Assembly (NCBI GenBank): GCA_910577225.1
Contig: CAJTMV010000003.1
Coordinates: 1 to 64,000 of the forward strand
Length of the DNA: 64,000 bases
Source of the DNA: an uncultured Eubacterium sp.
GTDB taxonomy: Bacteria; Bacillota; Clostridia; Lachnospirales; Lachnospiraceae
Direction: 5' to 3'
Shown piece by piece: positions 35,901-43,993 of the stretch. The notes under the pieces are model-generated. The model was not told the DNA's origin. It was given only the letters and a program-made list of their open reading frames with translations, and made no database searches. How positions within the stretch are numbered: position 1 is the stretch's first letter; each line of letters begins with the position of its first letter. The position numbers and the translations under genes are program-made.

Positions 35901-36023
35901 GCGGTTGCGTCTGCCAGAAACGGGCAGCAATCGTTTATGGAACTGATAGGGCATGCGGACGATGCGTTGCATAGGGCCAAATGCAAAGGGAAAAACCAGT
36001 GGGATATCTATGAAGGGAATTGA
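32970..36023 (+). CDS. Six-domain c-di-GMP signalling protein (REC-GGDEF-EAL-PAS-REC-GGDEF)
   Basis: This encodes 1017 residues with no membrane helix. REC1 (5-120) has Asp55 but the conserved Lys is Arg (QRPYVP). GGDEF1 (138-295) is degenerate, YRADVF in place of the active loop. EAL (305-550) keeps EVLVRW, NISRVSL, LMDDFGSGYSSL, IDMKF and AEGVE, so it should hydrolyse c-di-GMP. A PAS-like part spans 575-705. REC2 (720-835) has an intact LLDVMMP and VVKPF. GGDEF2 (850-1015) has YGGDEF and an RKSD inhibitory site. It can thus both make and degrade c-di-GMP. The genome also has an HD-GYP protein at 49187. Confidence 0.88.
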   Translation: MINNIVLIADHQEINRRTLIHILCNDYDLLEADNGEKALQLMRQYRQQLAAVILDLSVSGQSDGQKIVREWKEDKSIGTIPVIAAVEAGDEQGGILQTGVWEIVQRPYVPDVVRFRVKNVIERSELRKLKQVKNICEYDELTGIYNKRMFLYKTKEMLNRYPEETFAFIHFDIYQFHLVNQFYGIREADRLLRYIADQLVCMAEDFKHFTYGRYRADVFCFCMPFQNEQSVLQIIEKIREDINNFKIEHVLVPVFGICVTDDAGEQIITVSDRANLAAKQCKGNYIQNYSFYDVSMSEQLVKEQKIINTMKAALMQEQFVLYIQPKYDLHTNMVDGGEVLVRWRSPENGIIAPGDFIPVFERNGFITKLDYYIWEHTCQMIRRWLDQGREPFPVSVNISRVSLCDDKLADVIMDLVRRYRIEPRLLHLELTESSYTSNPKLIKKTMAQLQKYGFCILMDDFGSGYSSLNTLKDIVVDILKIDMKFLSDSEVPGRGENILASVVRMAKWLDMPVIAEGVEKESQVAFLRSIGCEFVQGYYFSKPMPVEEYERLAFGNFTFHKEETDTVKNSADQLWDASSQMELLFNNMLQAVAIFEYVPVEQIIDTIRVNNAYYDLFGYSGLDQIGNGIQNAVDESCRGAVFAAFESVASSGRVARCEFCCTTDKGVEKWIEMSLKYVRSVGKRSVIFATMADITAQKEIERELRRYRKAILSSESKVETILIVDDMSMNRQILRIMFESEYNILEAADGREALDIVKKNASHIDLILLDVMMPVMDGREFLLRKKEDIEIAHIPVVIITADDSRQQQINALSMGANDYVVKPFIPEVVIRRVCNVLESQKRVGEVLQIAKQTGRSKQHDYLTGLYNRNVAGQMIHEVLQQREGLQALLLIDIDNFKQINQRFGRETGDKCIQDFADRLRSCFRKSDILARYGGDEFIVFVIDVPSREMIQDKCSKLLAEMRLIIQNKIELEFSIGIAVASARNGQQSFMELIGHADDALHRAKCKGKNQWDIYEGN

Positions 36024-36030
36024 TTAAATT

Positions 36031-37464
36031 ATGGCACAGGAAAAGAAATATAAATTGGGTGATCTGGAATTTGATACAGAACAGGAATATCGGGAAGCTG
36101 CTGCGGATTTGAAAAGAATCAAAGGTCTTGTAGATAAATACAACGTAGACGATCCGGAGCAGGCAAAAAAAATTCTCGCGTCTATTAAGGCGCATCCGGA
36201 TACGTTCCAGTCGCCTTACGGCATGAAATTTGTAGTAAGGCTGGAAAGATCGGCAGGCATAACGTCGGCGCCGCCTGCGGATAAAAAATCAGATAAAACG
36301 ACGGAAAAACAGGAGCGGAAGGCGGAGAAAGAAAAGAAGAAGAAGGAAAAGCGTCTTGCAAAACTAAAAGAAGCGAATGCCAAAGATTCGCAGAAAGAAA
36401 AATTTCAGATTTTTACACCGCGTAATTTTGCGATAGGAGTCGTTATCGTGGCCTGCGTCGTCGTTTTTAGCGTATTTGCGCCGCGGTTGTTTAAGCTGAA
36501 TAACAATGGCGACAGTAACGGAGATATTCGCCGTACAATGGTTACGGCCTATGCGAACAGTCAGGCAGAGTTAAAAATGCAGCTTTACACATACTATTTT
36601 AACGTTGTCGGGCAGACAGAGGAAGAGGCGCAAAAAGACGCGCAGGAAGGACTTGGCCATTATGTGATGGATTTGTCAGACCGGACCGTCAGTACGATGA
36701 CAGATTCGGAAATATCAGATATTTACGGCCGTCTGGTAGAAGGCGGCGATATTCAGAATAATAGTTTTGTAGAACCTTCTGAGATCACGGTGCTAAAGGA
36801 TAAGCTGCTGGCAGCGGGACTTTCGGGAAATACCGGAAACGGCGTGGAAGGAGAGACTGCGGTCGAAGCTGCGATTAACAGTATGATGGATTATCAGTAC
36901 CGCATCAGTCAGTCGCTCTGCTATAACTATTCGCTGTTAGGCAATTCCAGGGAAGAAGCGCAGGCGTATGCGGACGAGGATATGGCGTCGATGTTTGGCG
37001 AGGTCATTTATGATTACGATATGACGATCGAAGACAAGCAGAGCTATTTTGACAGCTTTGTAAAAAGAGGACTGATAAAAGATAATCAGATTGTCCGGTT
37101 TTCCGCAGATCCAACTGCATATAATCTGCCGGAGCTGACGCCGGTGATCGAAGCGTCTTTCTTTGGAGAAGAGTCGGCGGCTTATCAGTGCAGTATGATC
37201 AGCTACGCGCCGGCGGCAAGTGTATTTTACGAAATACATACAGGGAAAAAGAGCGGTTATCTGTGTTTCCGCAATAACGGCGGGAATAAGGATTATATTC
37301 AGGTGGACGAGGAGACTTCGGTAACTGCGCAGGGAGATTTTTTCTGGGTCCTGGGATCGCAGGTGCAGACAGGGAAATGGTTTTATAACCAGCAGAATAT
37401 TGGTGTGCTGATTAACGGAGATAAGAGCAGTACGATACGCTACGTCTATGATCTGACTTATTAA
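36031..37464 (+). CDS. Single-pass membrane protein of unknown function
   Basis: This encodes 477 residues. The cytoplasmic N-terminus starts YKLGDLEFDTEQEYREAA, a helical module seen in other Lachnospiraceae proteins of unknown role in my recollection. A Lys/Glu-rich coiled stretch (about 85-125) comes next, then one helix (about 134-153: AIGVVIVACVVVFSVF). The outer 320 residues, helical then beta-rich, contain two similar segments around YTYYFNVVGQTEEEAQKDA and LCYNYSLLGNSREEAQAYA, an internal duplication. It begins 8 bases after the c-di-GMP gene, so the two are probably co-transcribed and may be functionally linked. A terminator follows. Confidence 0.7.
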   Translation: MAQEKKYKLGDLEFDTEQEYREAAADLKRIKGLVDKYNVDDPEQAKKILASIKAHPDTFQSPYGMKFVVRLERSAGITSAPPADKKSDKTTEKQERKAEKEKKKKEKRLAKLKEANAKDSQKEKFQIFTPRNFAIGVVIVACVVVFSVFAPRLFKLNNNGDSNGDIRRTMVTAYANSQAELKMQLYTYYFNVVGQTEEEAQKDAQEGLGHYVMDLSDRTVSTMTDSEISDIYGRLVEGGDIQNNSFVEPSEITVLKDKLLAAGLSGNTGNGVEGETAVEAAINSMMDYQYRISQSLCYNYSLLGNSREEAQAYADEDMASMFGEVIYDYDMTIEDKQSYFDSFVKRGLIKDNQIVRFSADPTAYNLPELTPVIEASFFGEESAAYQCSMISYAPAASVFYEIHTGKKSGYLCFRNNGGNKDYIQVDEETSVTAQGDFFWVLGSQVQTGKWFYNQQNIGVLINGDKSSTIRYVYDLTY

Positions 37465-37480
37465 AATGTTATTTAATAAC

Positions 37481-37513
37481 AAAAACCTCTGCGGCCGGGC
37501 TGCAGAGGTTTTT
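37481..37513. terminator. Bidirectional terminator
   Basis: AAAAACCTCTGC (37481-37492) pairs with GCAGAGGTTTTT (37502-37513), with a 9-base loop. It serves the membrane protein gene and the convergent thiT. Confidence 0.93.
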
Positions 37514-37517
37514 ATGG

Positions 37518-38225
37518 TCAGACGACAGTCTGCCTGCTTTGTGTTTCGGCTGCGGTCTGCTTCATACGTCTGCAGGCGCTTCTGACAGGCGGCATGGAAA
37601 TTGCCGCGACAGTAAGAATGGCTTCAGGAATCAGATACATGCCGTTATATAAGATGGAATATACAGGCACGCTCATATTGTAATCAGCCGCATATGCGCC
37701 AAAAAAGATCATACCGGACCAGAACGCAAAAAAGTATCGTCCAAGAACAGCCGCAAGGTAGCCGGTCAGCAGTCCGTTTTTCTTTTTACTGAAAAAACCG
37801 GAGATACCGAGTGCGCCAAAAGCCAGAGGGTAATCGACGATTACCTGAGGCAGCGTATAAAAGACCGGCTGCAGGATAAATTGTAACAGGCCGTAAGCAA
37901 CGGCAGTTGTAATGCCGATTTTTGGCCCGTACCAGTATCCGATGAGCGAGACGAACAACATGCTGAATAACGTAATGGAACCGCCCATCGGAAGATCTGC
38001 GAATTTAATCATCGAAGTTACAATACCCAGTGCCATTGCAGCTGATGAAAAAACAAGCTGTTTGGTAGAAATGCTTCTGGAGCGTTCCCGTCTGGGACGA
38101 AAGAACAGCGCGCCCAGAATCAGCGCCGCAATGAGTATGACGACTGCGCAAAATCCTGCAAATGTCAGCGTTGTGGCTTCCATTCCCCCGGCATCATGGG
38201 TGGATGTGGTAAAAAAATTAAACAT
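37518..38225 (-). CDS. thiT: Thiamine ECF transporter substrate-binding component ThiT
   Basis: This encodes 235 residues with six to seven membrane helices. SMIKFADLPMGGSIT, SLIGYWYGPKIGI and LLQFILQPVFYT followed by VDYPLAFGALGISG match ThiT, the S component that captures thiamine and docks on the shared EcfA/A'/T module, which must be encoded elsewhere. GGGGA precedes the ATG. I looked for a TPP riboswitch in the 150 bases upstream and saw none of its conserved blocks. Charged N-terminal extension (first 40 residues with a helix and FFRPRRERSRS) is longer than in typical ThiT. Confidence 0.83.
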   Translation of the reverse strand: MFNFFTTSTHDAGGMEATTLTFAGFCAVVILIAALILGALFFRPRRERSRSISTKQLVFSSAAMALGIVTSMIKFADLPMGGSITLFSMLFVSLIGYWYGPKIGITTAVAYGLLQFILQPVFYTLPQVIVDYPLAFGALGISGFFSKKKNGLLTGYLAAVLGRYFFAFWSGMIFFGAYAADYNMSVPVYSILYNGMYLIPEAILTVAAISMPPVRSACRRMKQTAAETQSRQTVV

Positions 38226-38410
38226 ATCTGTATTCCCCGCTTTTTATAATATTTATGGACCAGCCAGTATAGACTATAGCATATCTTTTGACAGAGTGCA
38301 AGGGAAGCAGACGACGCGTTTTTCTGCTTTCATTTTTTACCATTCAATGATATACTTAGAGCCGCGAGGCAGGATGCGGTGTGCGAAAAGAAGGAGGGAA
38401 TAAAACGATT

Positions 38411-38983
38411 ATGTATGTGATAGCAGGACTTGGCAATCCGTCCGGACGATATGAGAAAACAAGACATAATATAGGGTTCGATACGATAGACCGGATAGCG
38501 GAGGAATACCATATTACGATGAACGAGATCAGATATCAGTCGGTCTGCGGCAGCGGTATCATTGGCGGGCAGAAGGTGCTGCTTATGAAACCGCTGACGT
38601 ATATGAATAACAGCGGCGAGGCTGTCGGGGCAGCCATGCGTTTTTATAAGCTGGATCCGGCTTCGCAGCTGCTTGTCATTTATGACGACATCAGTCTGGC
38701 TCCGGGAAATATCAGAATCCGGATGAAAGGCAGCGCTGGAGGACATAATGGGATAAAAAGTATTCTTGCGCATGTGGGAACCGAAGCGTTTGCCCGTATT
38801 AAAGTCGGCGTGGGACAAAAACCGGATGGCTGGGATCTTGCGGATTATGTGCTGAGCCGGTTTCCAAAGGAGGAACGGGAAGAGGCAGAAGCGGCGATGA
38901 AGGATGCCGTTGCCGCAGCTGCGCTGATTGTGGCAGGCGAAGAGTCGCAGGCGATGAATATGTATAATAAAAAGAAAAAGTAA
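38411..38983 (+). CDS. pth: Peptidyl-tRNA hydrolase
   Basis: This encodes 190 residues. ATG 38411 gives the canonical MYVIAGLGNPSGRYEKTRHN start with catalytic Asn10 and His19. The AAGGAGG site is 12 bases away, rather long; an in-frame GTG at 38381 would add ten unlikely residues. Pth releases tRNA from prematurely dropped peptidyl-tRNA. Further motifs are LMKPLTYMNNSGEAV, VIYDDISLAPG and GSAGGHNGIKSI. It is followed 50 bases later by mfd, the same order as in Bacillus. Confidence 0.95.
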   Translation: MYVIAGLGNPSGRYEKTRHNIGFDTIDRIAEEYHITMNEIRYQSVCGSGIIGGQKVLLMKPLTYMNNSGEAVGAAMRFYKLDPASQLLVIYDDISLAPGNIRIRMKGSAGGHNGIKSILAHVGTEAFARIKVGVGQKPDGWDLADYVLSRFPKEEREEAEAAMKDAVAAAALIVAGEESQAMNMYNKKKK

Positions 38984-39033
38984 ATATAATTTTAAATCGT
39001 AAAATGACAAGAAGGAAACAGGGGTAACGAATC

Positions 39034-42000
39034 ATGAATGCATTTACCGAGCCGCTTGAGACGATGACGGAATATCAGGAGATCCGCAGCTGGCTGCATG
39101 AAAAAGCCGGCGCTGGCGTTGTGGAAATTACAGGGTGCATCGACTCGCAGAAGCTGCATTTGCTCCATTGTCTTGGCAACAAAGAAGATAGCAGACTCAT
39201 CGTTACATTTTCGGAGCAGCGTGCAAGAGAATTTTGTGAAGAATATCGTTTTTTTGATAAAAACGTCCGTTATTTTCCGGCGAAAGACATCTTGTTTTAT
39301 CAGTCCGATATTCGGGGAAACGAACTGACAAAGGAAAGGATAGAAGTTTTAAAATTACTGGCAGAAGGGGGCAGCTGTACGGTTGTCACTACTTTTGACG
39401 CGCTTATGAACCGGATGGCGGAACCGGCAGGATTTTTATCAGGGATAAAAACGCTTAAGACCGGCGGTACGATGGATATCGACGCGATGCAAAAGCAGCT
39501 GGCGGTTATGGGATATGAGCGAAATTATCAGGCAGAGACTCCGGGACAGTTTGCGGTAAGGGGCGGTATTCTGGATGTGTATGTGCTGACGGAAGAAAAT
39601 CCTTACCGGATTGAAATGTGGGGAGATGAGATCGATTCCATTCGAAGCTATGAGGCGTCGAGCCAGCGTTCGATTGAAAACCTGGAACAGATAAGTATTT
39701 ATCCCGCGCATGAGTGTCTGTTAACTGAAACGCAGATGCGGGATGGCATTCGCCGTCTGCGGGAGGAGGAAAAGACGGCTGCGGCGCGCCTGCGTGAAGA
39801 GGGGAAAACAGAAGAGGCATTTCGGCTGAAAAGTGCGGTGGATGCGCTGACAGAAGAATTGCAGGAGCTTGGGAGCAGTACAAAACTGGACGGGTATCTG
39901 TCTTATTTTACGGAACATACGGTAAGTCTGCTGGATTATTTTGACCGGGACAAAACGATCGTAGCGCTGGATGAGCCGGCGCGTATTGCGGAGCAAAGCG
40001 CCGCGGTGGAAACGGAATATATCGACAGCATGCAGCAGCGGCTGGAAAAGGGATATATCCTGCCGGGGCAGATGCATGCGCTGTATCGTGCGAAAGAGAT
40101 CTTCGCCAAAACCGGGCGTCTGCATACCATTGCGCTGGCGACGCTGGAATTAAAACTGCCGGAACTTACGCCTGTCAGAATCTATCCGTTTCAGACTCGT
40201 ACGGTCAATCCTTACAACAATAGTTTCGAGCTTCTTGTAAAAGACCTGCAGCAGTATAAAAGAAAAAATTATAAGGTAATTTTATTATCAGGGTCAAGGA
40301 CGAGGGCACAGAGACTGACGCAGGACCTGGTGGACGAGGGATTAAACGCCTTTTATACGGAGGATTATGACCATATTGTAAAGCCGGGAGAAGTCATGGC
40401 TTTGTACGGGAAAGTAAAACGCGGATATGAATATCCGCTGCTCAGATTTGTGGTGATATCTGAAAGCGATATTTTTGGCGCGGAAAAGAAGAAGAAAAAA
40501 CGCCGGCATGTAAAAAACGGGGAGAAAATTGCCAGTTTTACAGATTTGAGCGTGGGAGATTACGTCGTACATGAAAATCATGGACTTGGGATCTATCGGG
40601 GAATTGAAAAAATAGATGTAGAGGGTACTGCAAAAGATTATATTAAGATTGAATATGATAAGGGAGGAGTATTATATATACTGGCTACACAGCTGGATAT
40701 GATACAAAAGTATACAGGCGCCACGGAGCGCAGGCCGAAGCTGAACAGTCTGGGAAGTCTGGACTGGAAGAAGACGAAAACGAAGGTGCGCAGTGCGGTC
40801 AGGGAAATTGCAGGCGAGCTGGTACAGCTTTATGCCGCGAGGGAAGATCAGAAGGGTTATGTATATGGGCCGGATACCGTCTGGCAGAGGGAATTTGAAG
40901 AAATGTTTCCGTTTGAGGAGACCGAAGATCAGACGATGGCAATCGAGGCTACCAAAAAAGATATGGAGAGCACGAAAATCATGGATCGGCTGATCTGCGG
41001 AGACGTCGGATACGGAAAGACAGAAATTGCCATACGTGCGGCTTTCAAGGCGGTGCAGGAGAGCAAACAGGTAGTATATCTGGCCCCGACGACGATTCTT
41101 GCGCAGCAGGTTTATAATAATTTTGTCCGGCGTATGCAGGATTTTCCGATTAAGGTCGGTTTGTTATGCAGATTTCGCACACCGGCGCAGCAGAAAAAAA
41201 CCATTCAGGGACTGCGTCAGGGAACGGTAGATATTATTGTCGGTACGCATCGGGTATTGTCCAAAGACGTGCAGTATAAGGATCTGGGACTTTTAATTGT
41301 AGATGAGGAACAGCGATTCGGCGTTACCCATAAGGAAAAGATAAAAAAATTAAAAACAAATGTGGACGTGCTGACACTGACAGCGACGCCGATACCAAGG
41401 ACGCTCCATATGAGTCTGATCGGCATTCGGGATATGAGCGTATTGGAGGAACCGCCGGTAGACCGGGTGCCGATTCAGACATATGTCCTGGAGTATAATG
41501 AAGAGATGGTACGGGAAGCCATCGTACGGGAGCTTGCCAGAGGCGGGCAGGTTTATTATGTGTTTAATCGAGTGAATCAGATTCAGGAAGTGGCGGTTAA
41601 AGTACAAAAACTTGTGCCGGACGCAGTGACGGCAATTGCGCACGGGCAGATGAAAGAGCGGGAACTGGAAAATATTATGTATCAGTTTATCAATGGAGAG
41701 ATCGATGTTCTGGTGTCCACTACAATTATTGAAACAGGATTGGATATTTCAAATGTAAATACGATGATTATTCAGGATGCGGATAATATGGGTCTGTCCC
41801 AGCTGTACCAGCTGCGCGGACGGGTAGGGCGGTCGAATCGGACGGCGTATGCCTTTTTAATGTACAGACGTGACAAGATGCTCAAAGAAGTTGCGGAAAA
41901 GCGTCTGGCAGCGATCAGGGAGTTTACGGATCTGGGCAGCGGATTTAAGATCGCCATGCGTGATCTGGAGATTCGCGGAGCAGGAAATCTGCTTGGGGCA

Positions 42001-42564
42001 CAGCAGAGCGGACATATGGAAGCGGTCGGCTATGATCTGTATTGTAAGATGTTAAACGAGGCAGTAAAACAGGCAAAGGGCATACCTGCCGAAGAAGATT
42101 TCGAGACTTCCATCGATATTGATATCGATGCATATATACCGCCGTCTTATATACCGAACGAGTATCAGAAGCTGGATATTTATAAACGTATGGCAGGGAT
42201 TGAAACGCAGGAAGAGGCCGAGGAAATGATGGAGGAATTATTGGATCGTTTTGGAGATCCGCCCGGCTCTGTCTGTAATCTGCTGAAGATTGCACAGGTA
42301 AAGGCGAAGGCTCATCGTGTCTATATCAGGGAAATTATTCAAAAAGGGAAGACGCTGCGTATGATGATGCATGAGCATGCACGGATCGATACGTCCAAAA
42401 TCGCGGCGTTTGTAAAAAAATATGACGGAAAGCTGACCTTTACCGCCGTAGGAAAAAATCCGACGTTTGTGTACAATATGGAGAGAAACAGCAGGGATGC
42501 GAAAAAAACGGATGTGCTTGCACTGCTGACCGGTCTGGCCGGGGAAATGACCGCGCTTTTGTGA
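39034..42564 (+). CDS. mfd: Transcription-repair coupling factor
   Basis: This encodes 1176 residues, full length. Mfd removes RNA polymerase stalled at lesions and recruits UvrABC. In order: UvrB-like N-terminal part with YQAETPGQFAVRGGILD near 170; RNA-polymerase-interacting CarD-like domain around LSVGDYVVHENHGLGIY near 505; helicase core with GDVGYGKTEIAIRAA near 655, VDEEQRFGVTH near 755, TLTATPIPRTL near 785 and QLRGRVGRS near 930; C-terminal TRCF domain. The start ATG follows CAGGGG. Confidence 0.97.
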   Translation: MNAFTEPLETMTEYQEIRSWLHEKAGAGVVEITGCIDSQKLHLLHCLGNKEDSRLIVTFSEQRAREFCEEYRFFDKNVRYFPAKDILFYQSDIRGNELTKERIEVLKLLAEGGSCTVVTTFDALMNRMAEPAGFLSGIKTLKTGGTMDIDAMQKQLAVMGYERNYQAETPGQFAVRGGILDVYVLTEENPYRIEMWGDEIDSIRSYEASSQRSIENLEQISIYPAHECLLTETQMRDGIRRLREEEKTAAARLREEGKTEEAFRLKSAVDALTEELQELGSSTKLDGYLSYFTEHTVSLLDYFDRDKTIVALDEPARIAEQSAAVETEYIDSMQQRLEKGYILPGQMHALYRAKEIFAKTGRLHTIALATLELKLPELTPVRIYPFQTRTVNPYNNSFELLVKDLQQYKRKNYKVILLSGSRTRAQRLTQDLVDEGLNAFYTEDYDHIVKPGEVMALYGKVKRGYEYPLLRFVVISESDIFGAEKKKKKRRHVKNGEKIASFTDLSVGDYVVHENHGLGIYRGIEKIDVEGTAKDYIKIEYDKGGVLYILATQLDMIQKYTGATERRPKLNSLGSLDWKKTKTKVRSAVREIAGELVQLYAAREDQKGYVYGPDTVWQREFEEMFPFEETEDQTMAIEATKKDMESTKIMDRLICGDVGYGKTEIAIRAAFKAVQESKQVVYLAPTTILAQQVYNNFVRRMQDFPIKVGLLCRFRTPAQQKKTIQGLRQGTVDIIVGTHRVLSKDVQYKDLGLLIVDEEQRFGVTHKEKIKKLKTNVDVLTLTATPIPRTLHMSLIGIRDMSVLEEPPVDRVPIQTYVLEYNEEMVREAIVRELARGGQVYYVFNRVNQIQEVAVKVQKLVPDAVTAIAHGQMKERELENIMYQFINGEIDVLVSTTIIETGLDISNVNTMIIQDADNMGLSQLYQLRGRVGRSNRTAYAFLMYRRDKMLKEVAEKRLAAIREFTDLGSGFKIAMRDLEIRGAGNLLGAQQSGHMEAVGYDLYCKMLNEAVKQAKGIPAEEDFETSIDIDIDAYIPPSYIPNEYQKLDIYKRMAGIETQEEAEEMMEELLDRFGDPPGSVCNLLKIAQVKAKAHRVYIREIIQKGKTLRMMMHEHARIDTSKIAAFVKKYDGKLTFTAVGKNPTFVYNMERNSRDAKKTDVLALLTGLAGEMTALL

Positions 42565-42581
42565 AAAAATAATGAAACTTC

Positions 42582-42610
42582 TTGCAGATACCGTATATTT
42601 GCACTATAAT
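42582..42610 (+). promoter_or_regulatory. Promoter of the PrsA-like gene
   Basis: TTGCAG (42582-42587) and TATAAT (42605-42610) have a 17-base spacer, about 65 bases upstream of the start. Confidence 0.78.
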
Positions 42611-42675
42611 AGACCAGTGCATAAGATCACAGAAAAATACAAACTATTTAAAATATTTCAGGAGGCAGTTTATTT

Positions 42676-43845
42676 ATGAAGTTCAAAAAAATAACAGCAA
42701 TGCTGCTGTCGGCGGCATTGCTGGCATCATTTACAGTAACGGGCTGCGGAAATAAGGTGAATACGGACGCAGTGGCAGCAAAGCTGGACGGCAAAGAAAT
42801 TGGAATGGGCGTTGCAAACTTTATGGCACAGTATCAGGCTGCGCAGACGGATCTGTATTTTTTGTCGTATTATGGAGAAGATATGTGGACTTCGGATTCC
42901 GGTGACGGGACGACTATGACAGATTCTGTAAAAAACAGCGTAATGGAAAATATCCGCGAGTGTTATCTGATGGACGCGCACGCTGCGGATTACGGCGTGG
43001 AGCTGACGGAGGAAGAAAAGGCAGCCATTACGGAAGCTGCGGCAAAATTCCTGGCAGACAATAGTCCGGAGGCGCTGAATAAGATGGGGGCAACGCAGGA
43101 AATCGTAGAAGAAATGCTCCGTCTGAATAAAATTCAGGCCAAAATGCGCGCGGCGATTTATGAAGAAATAGATACCAACGTGAGCGATGAGGAATGCGCG
43201 CAGAAAACGTTCAGCTATGTACGGTTTGATAAAACGAGCGCGGCAGATACGACGACAGACGATGCTGCGGATGATACGACAGCGGCAGACGCAGAAGAGG
43301 AAGAATCGCAGACAGATAATAAAGCAAAAGCGGAGCAGTTTCTGGCGGACGCCAAAGACGATATGGAGGAGGCTGCCAGCGCAGAAGAATATACGGTACT
43401 GAAATGTTCCTATGGCGCGGCGGATTTGAATGAAGACGAGAATTCCACAAGTATGGACGTGGAAGTATTAAAAGCGGCGGACAAGCTGAAAAATAAAGAG
43501 CTGGCAGACACCGTTGTAGAAGCAGACAGCGGGTATTATGTAATTCGTATGGATTCGACAGATGACAAAGACGCTGCCAAAACAAAAAAAGAGTCTATTC
43601 TGACACAGCGCAAAAACGATAAATATTCTGAAACGGTTGAAAGCTATAAAAAAGACAGCGAGTGGAAAATCAACGAAAGCGAATGGAAAAAAGTGCAGTT
43701 TGACGAGCTTTATAAGGCGAAAGCAGATGAAACTGAGACATCCGCAGACGACGGAACAGCAGCGACGGGAACCGACGACGGAACAGGTACGACATCGACC
43801 GACGACGGAGCAGGCACACAGACAGGAACGGACAAATCTGAATAA
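42676..43845 (+). CDS. PrsA/SurA-like foldase lipoprotein
   Basis: This encodes 389 residues. A lipoprotein signal (hydrophobic core AMLLSAALLASFTV) ends in the lipobox VTGC, so it is tethered outside the membrane. Residues 30-190 are a SurA/PrsA N-terminal-like helical chaperone part. The region 230-320 corresponds to a parvulin domain but is weak; only YGAADL and DSGYYVIRMDS recall it, and an acidic Asp/Thr/Ala insert (about 198-225) interrupts it. The tail (about 355-389) is a low-complexity Gly/Thr/Asp repeat. Isomerase activity is doubtful; chaperone function is likely. Confidence 0.75.
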   Translation: MKFKKITAMLLSAALLASFTVTGCGNKVNTDAVAAKLDGKEIGMGVANFMAQYQAAQTDLYFLSYYGEDMWTSDSGDGTTMTDSVKNSVMENIRECYLMDAHAADYGVELTEEEKAAITEAAAKFLADNSPEALNKMGATQEIVEEMLRLNKIQAKMRAAIYEEIDTNVSDEECAQKTFSYVRFDKTSAADTTTDDAADDTTAADAEEEESQTDNKAKAEQFLADAKDDMEEAASAEEYTVLKCSYGAADLNEDENSTSMDVEVLKAADKLKNKELADTVVEADSGYYVIRMDSTDDKDAAKTKKESILTQRKNDKYSETVESYKKDSEWKINESEWKKVQFDELYKAKADETETSADDGTAATGTDDGTGTTSTDDGAGTQTGTDKSE

Positions 43846-43993
43846 GCAGACGACAGTAATGTCGTAACAGTTCTTCAAAATGTCATTAACCGGAGCATTT
43901 CAAAGCGCAGGGGCGTTTGAAAAGCGTCCGGTTGACGACATGATTTTGATATGTCCGGACTGTTTTTTGGTTTTAGGTAAGAGGGTATCAGTT

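Noticed and set aside
37518..38380. TPP riboswitch before thiT
   Set aside because: The conserved THI-box segments are absent from the 150 bases upstream.
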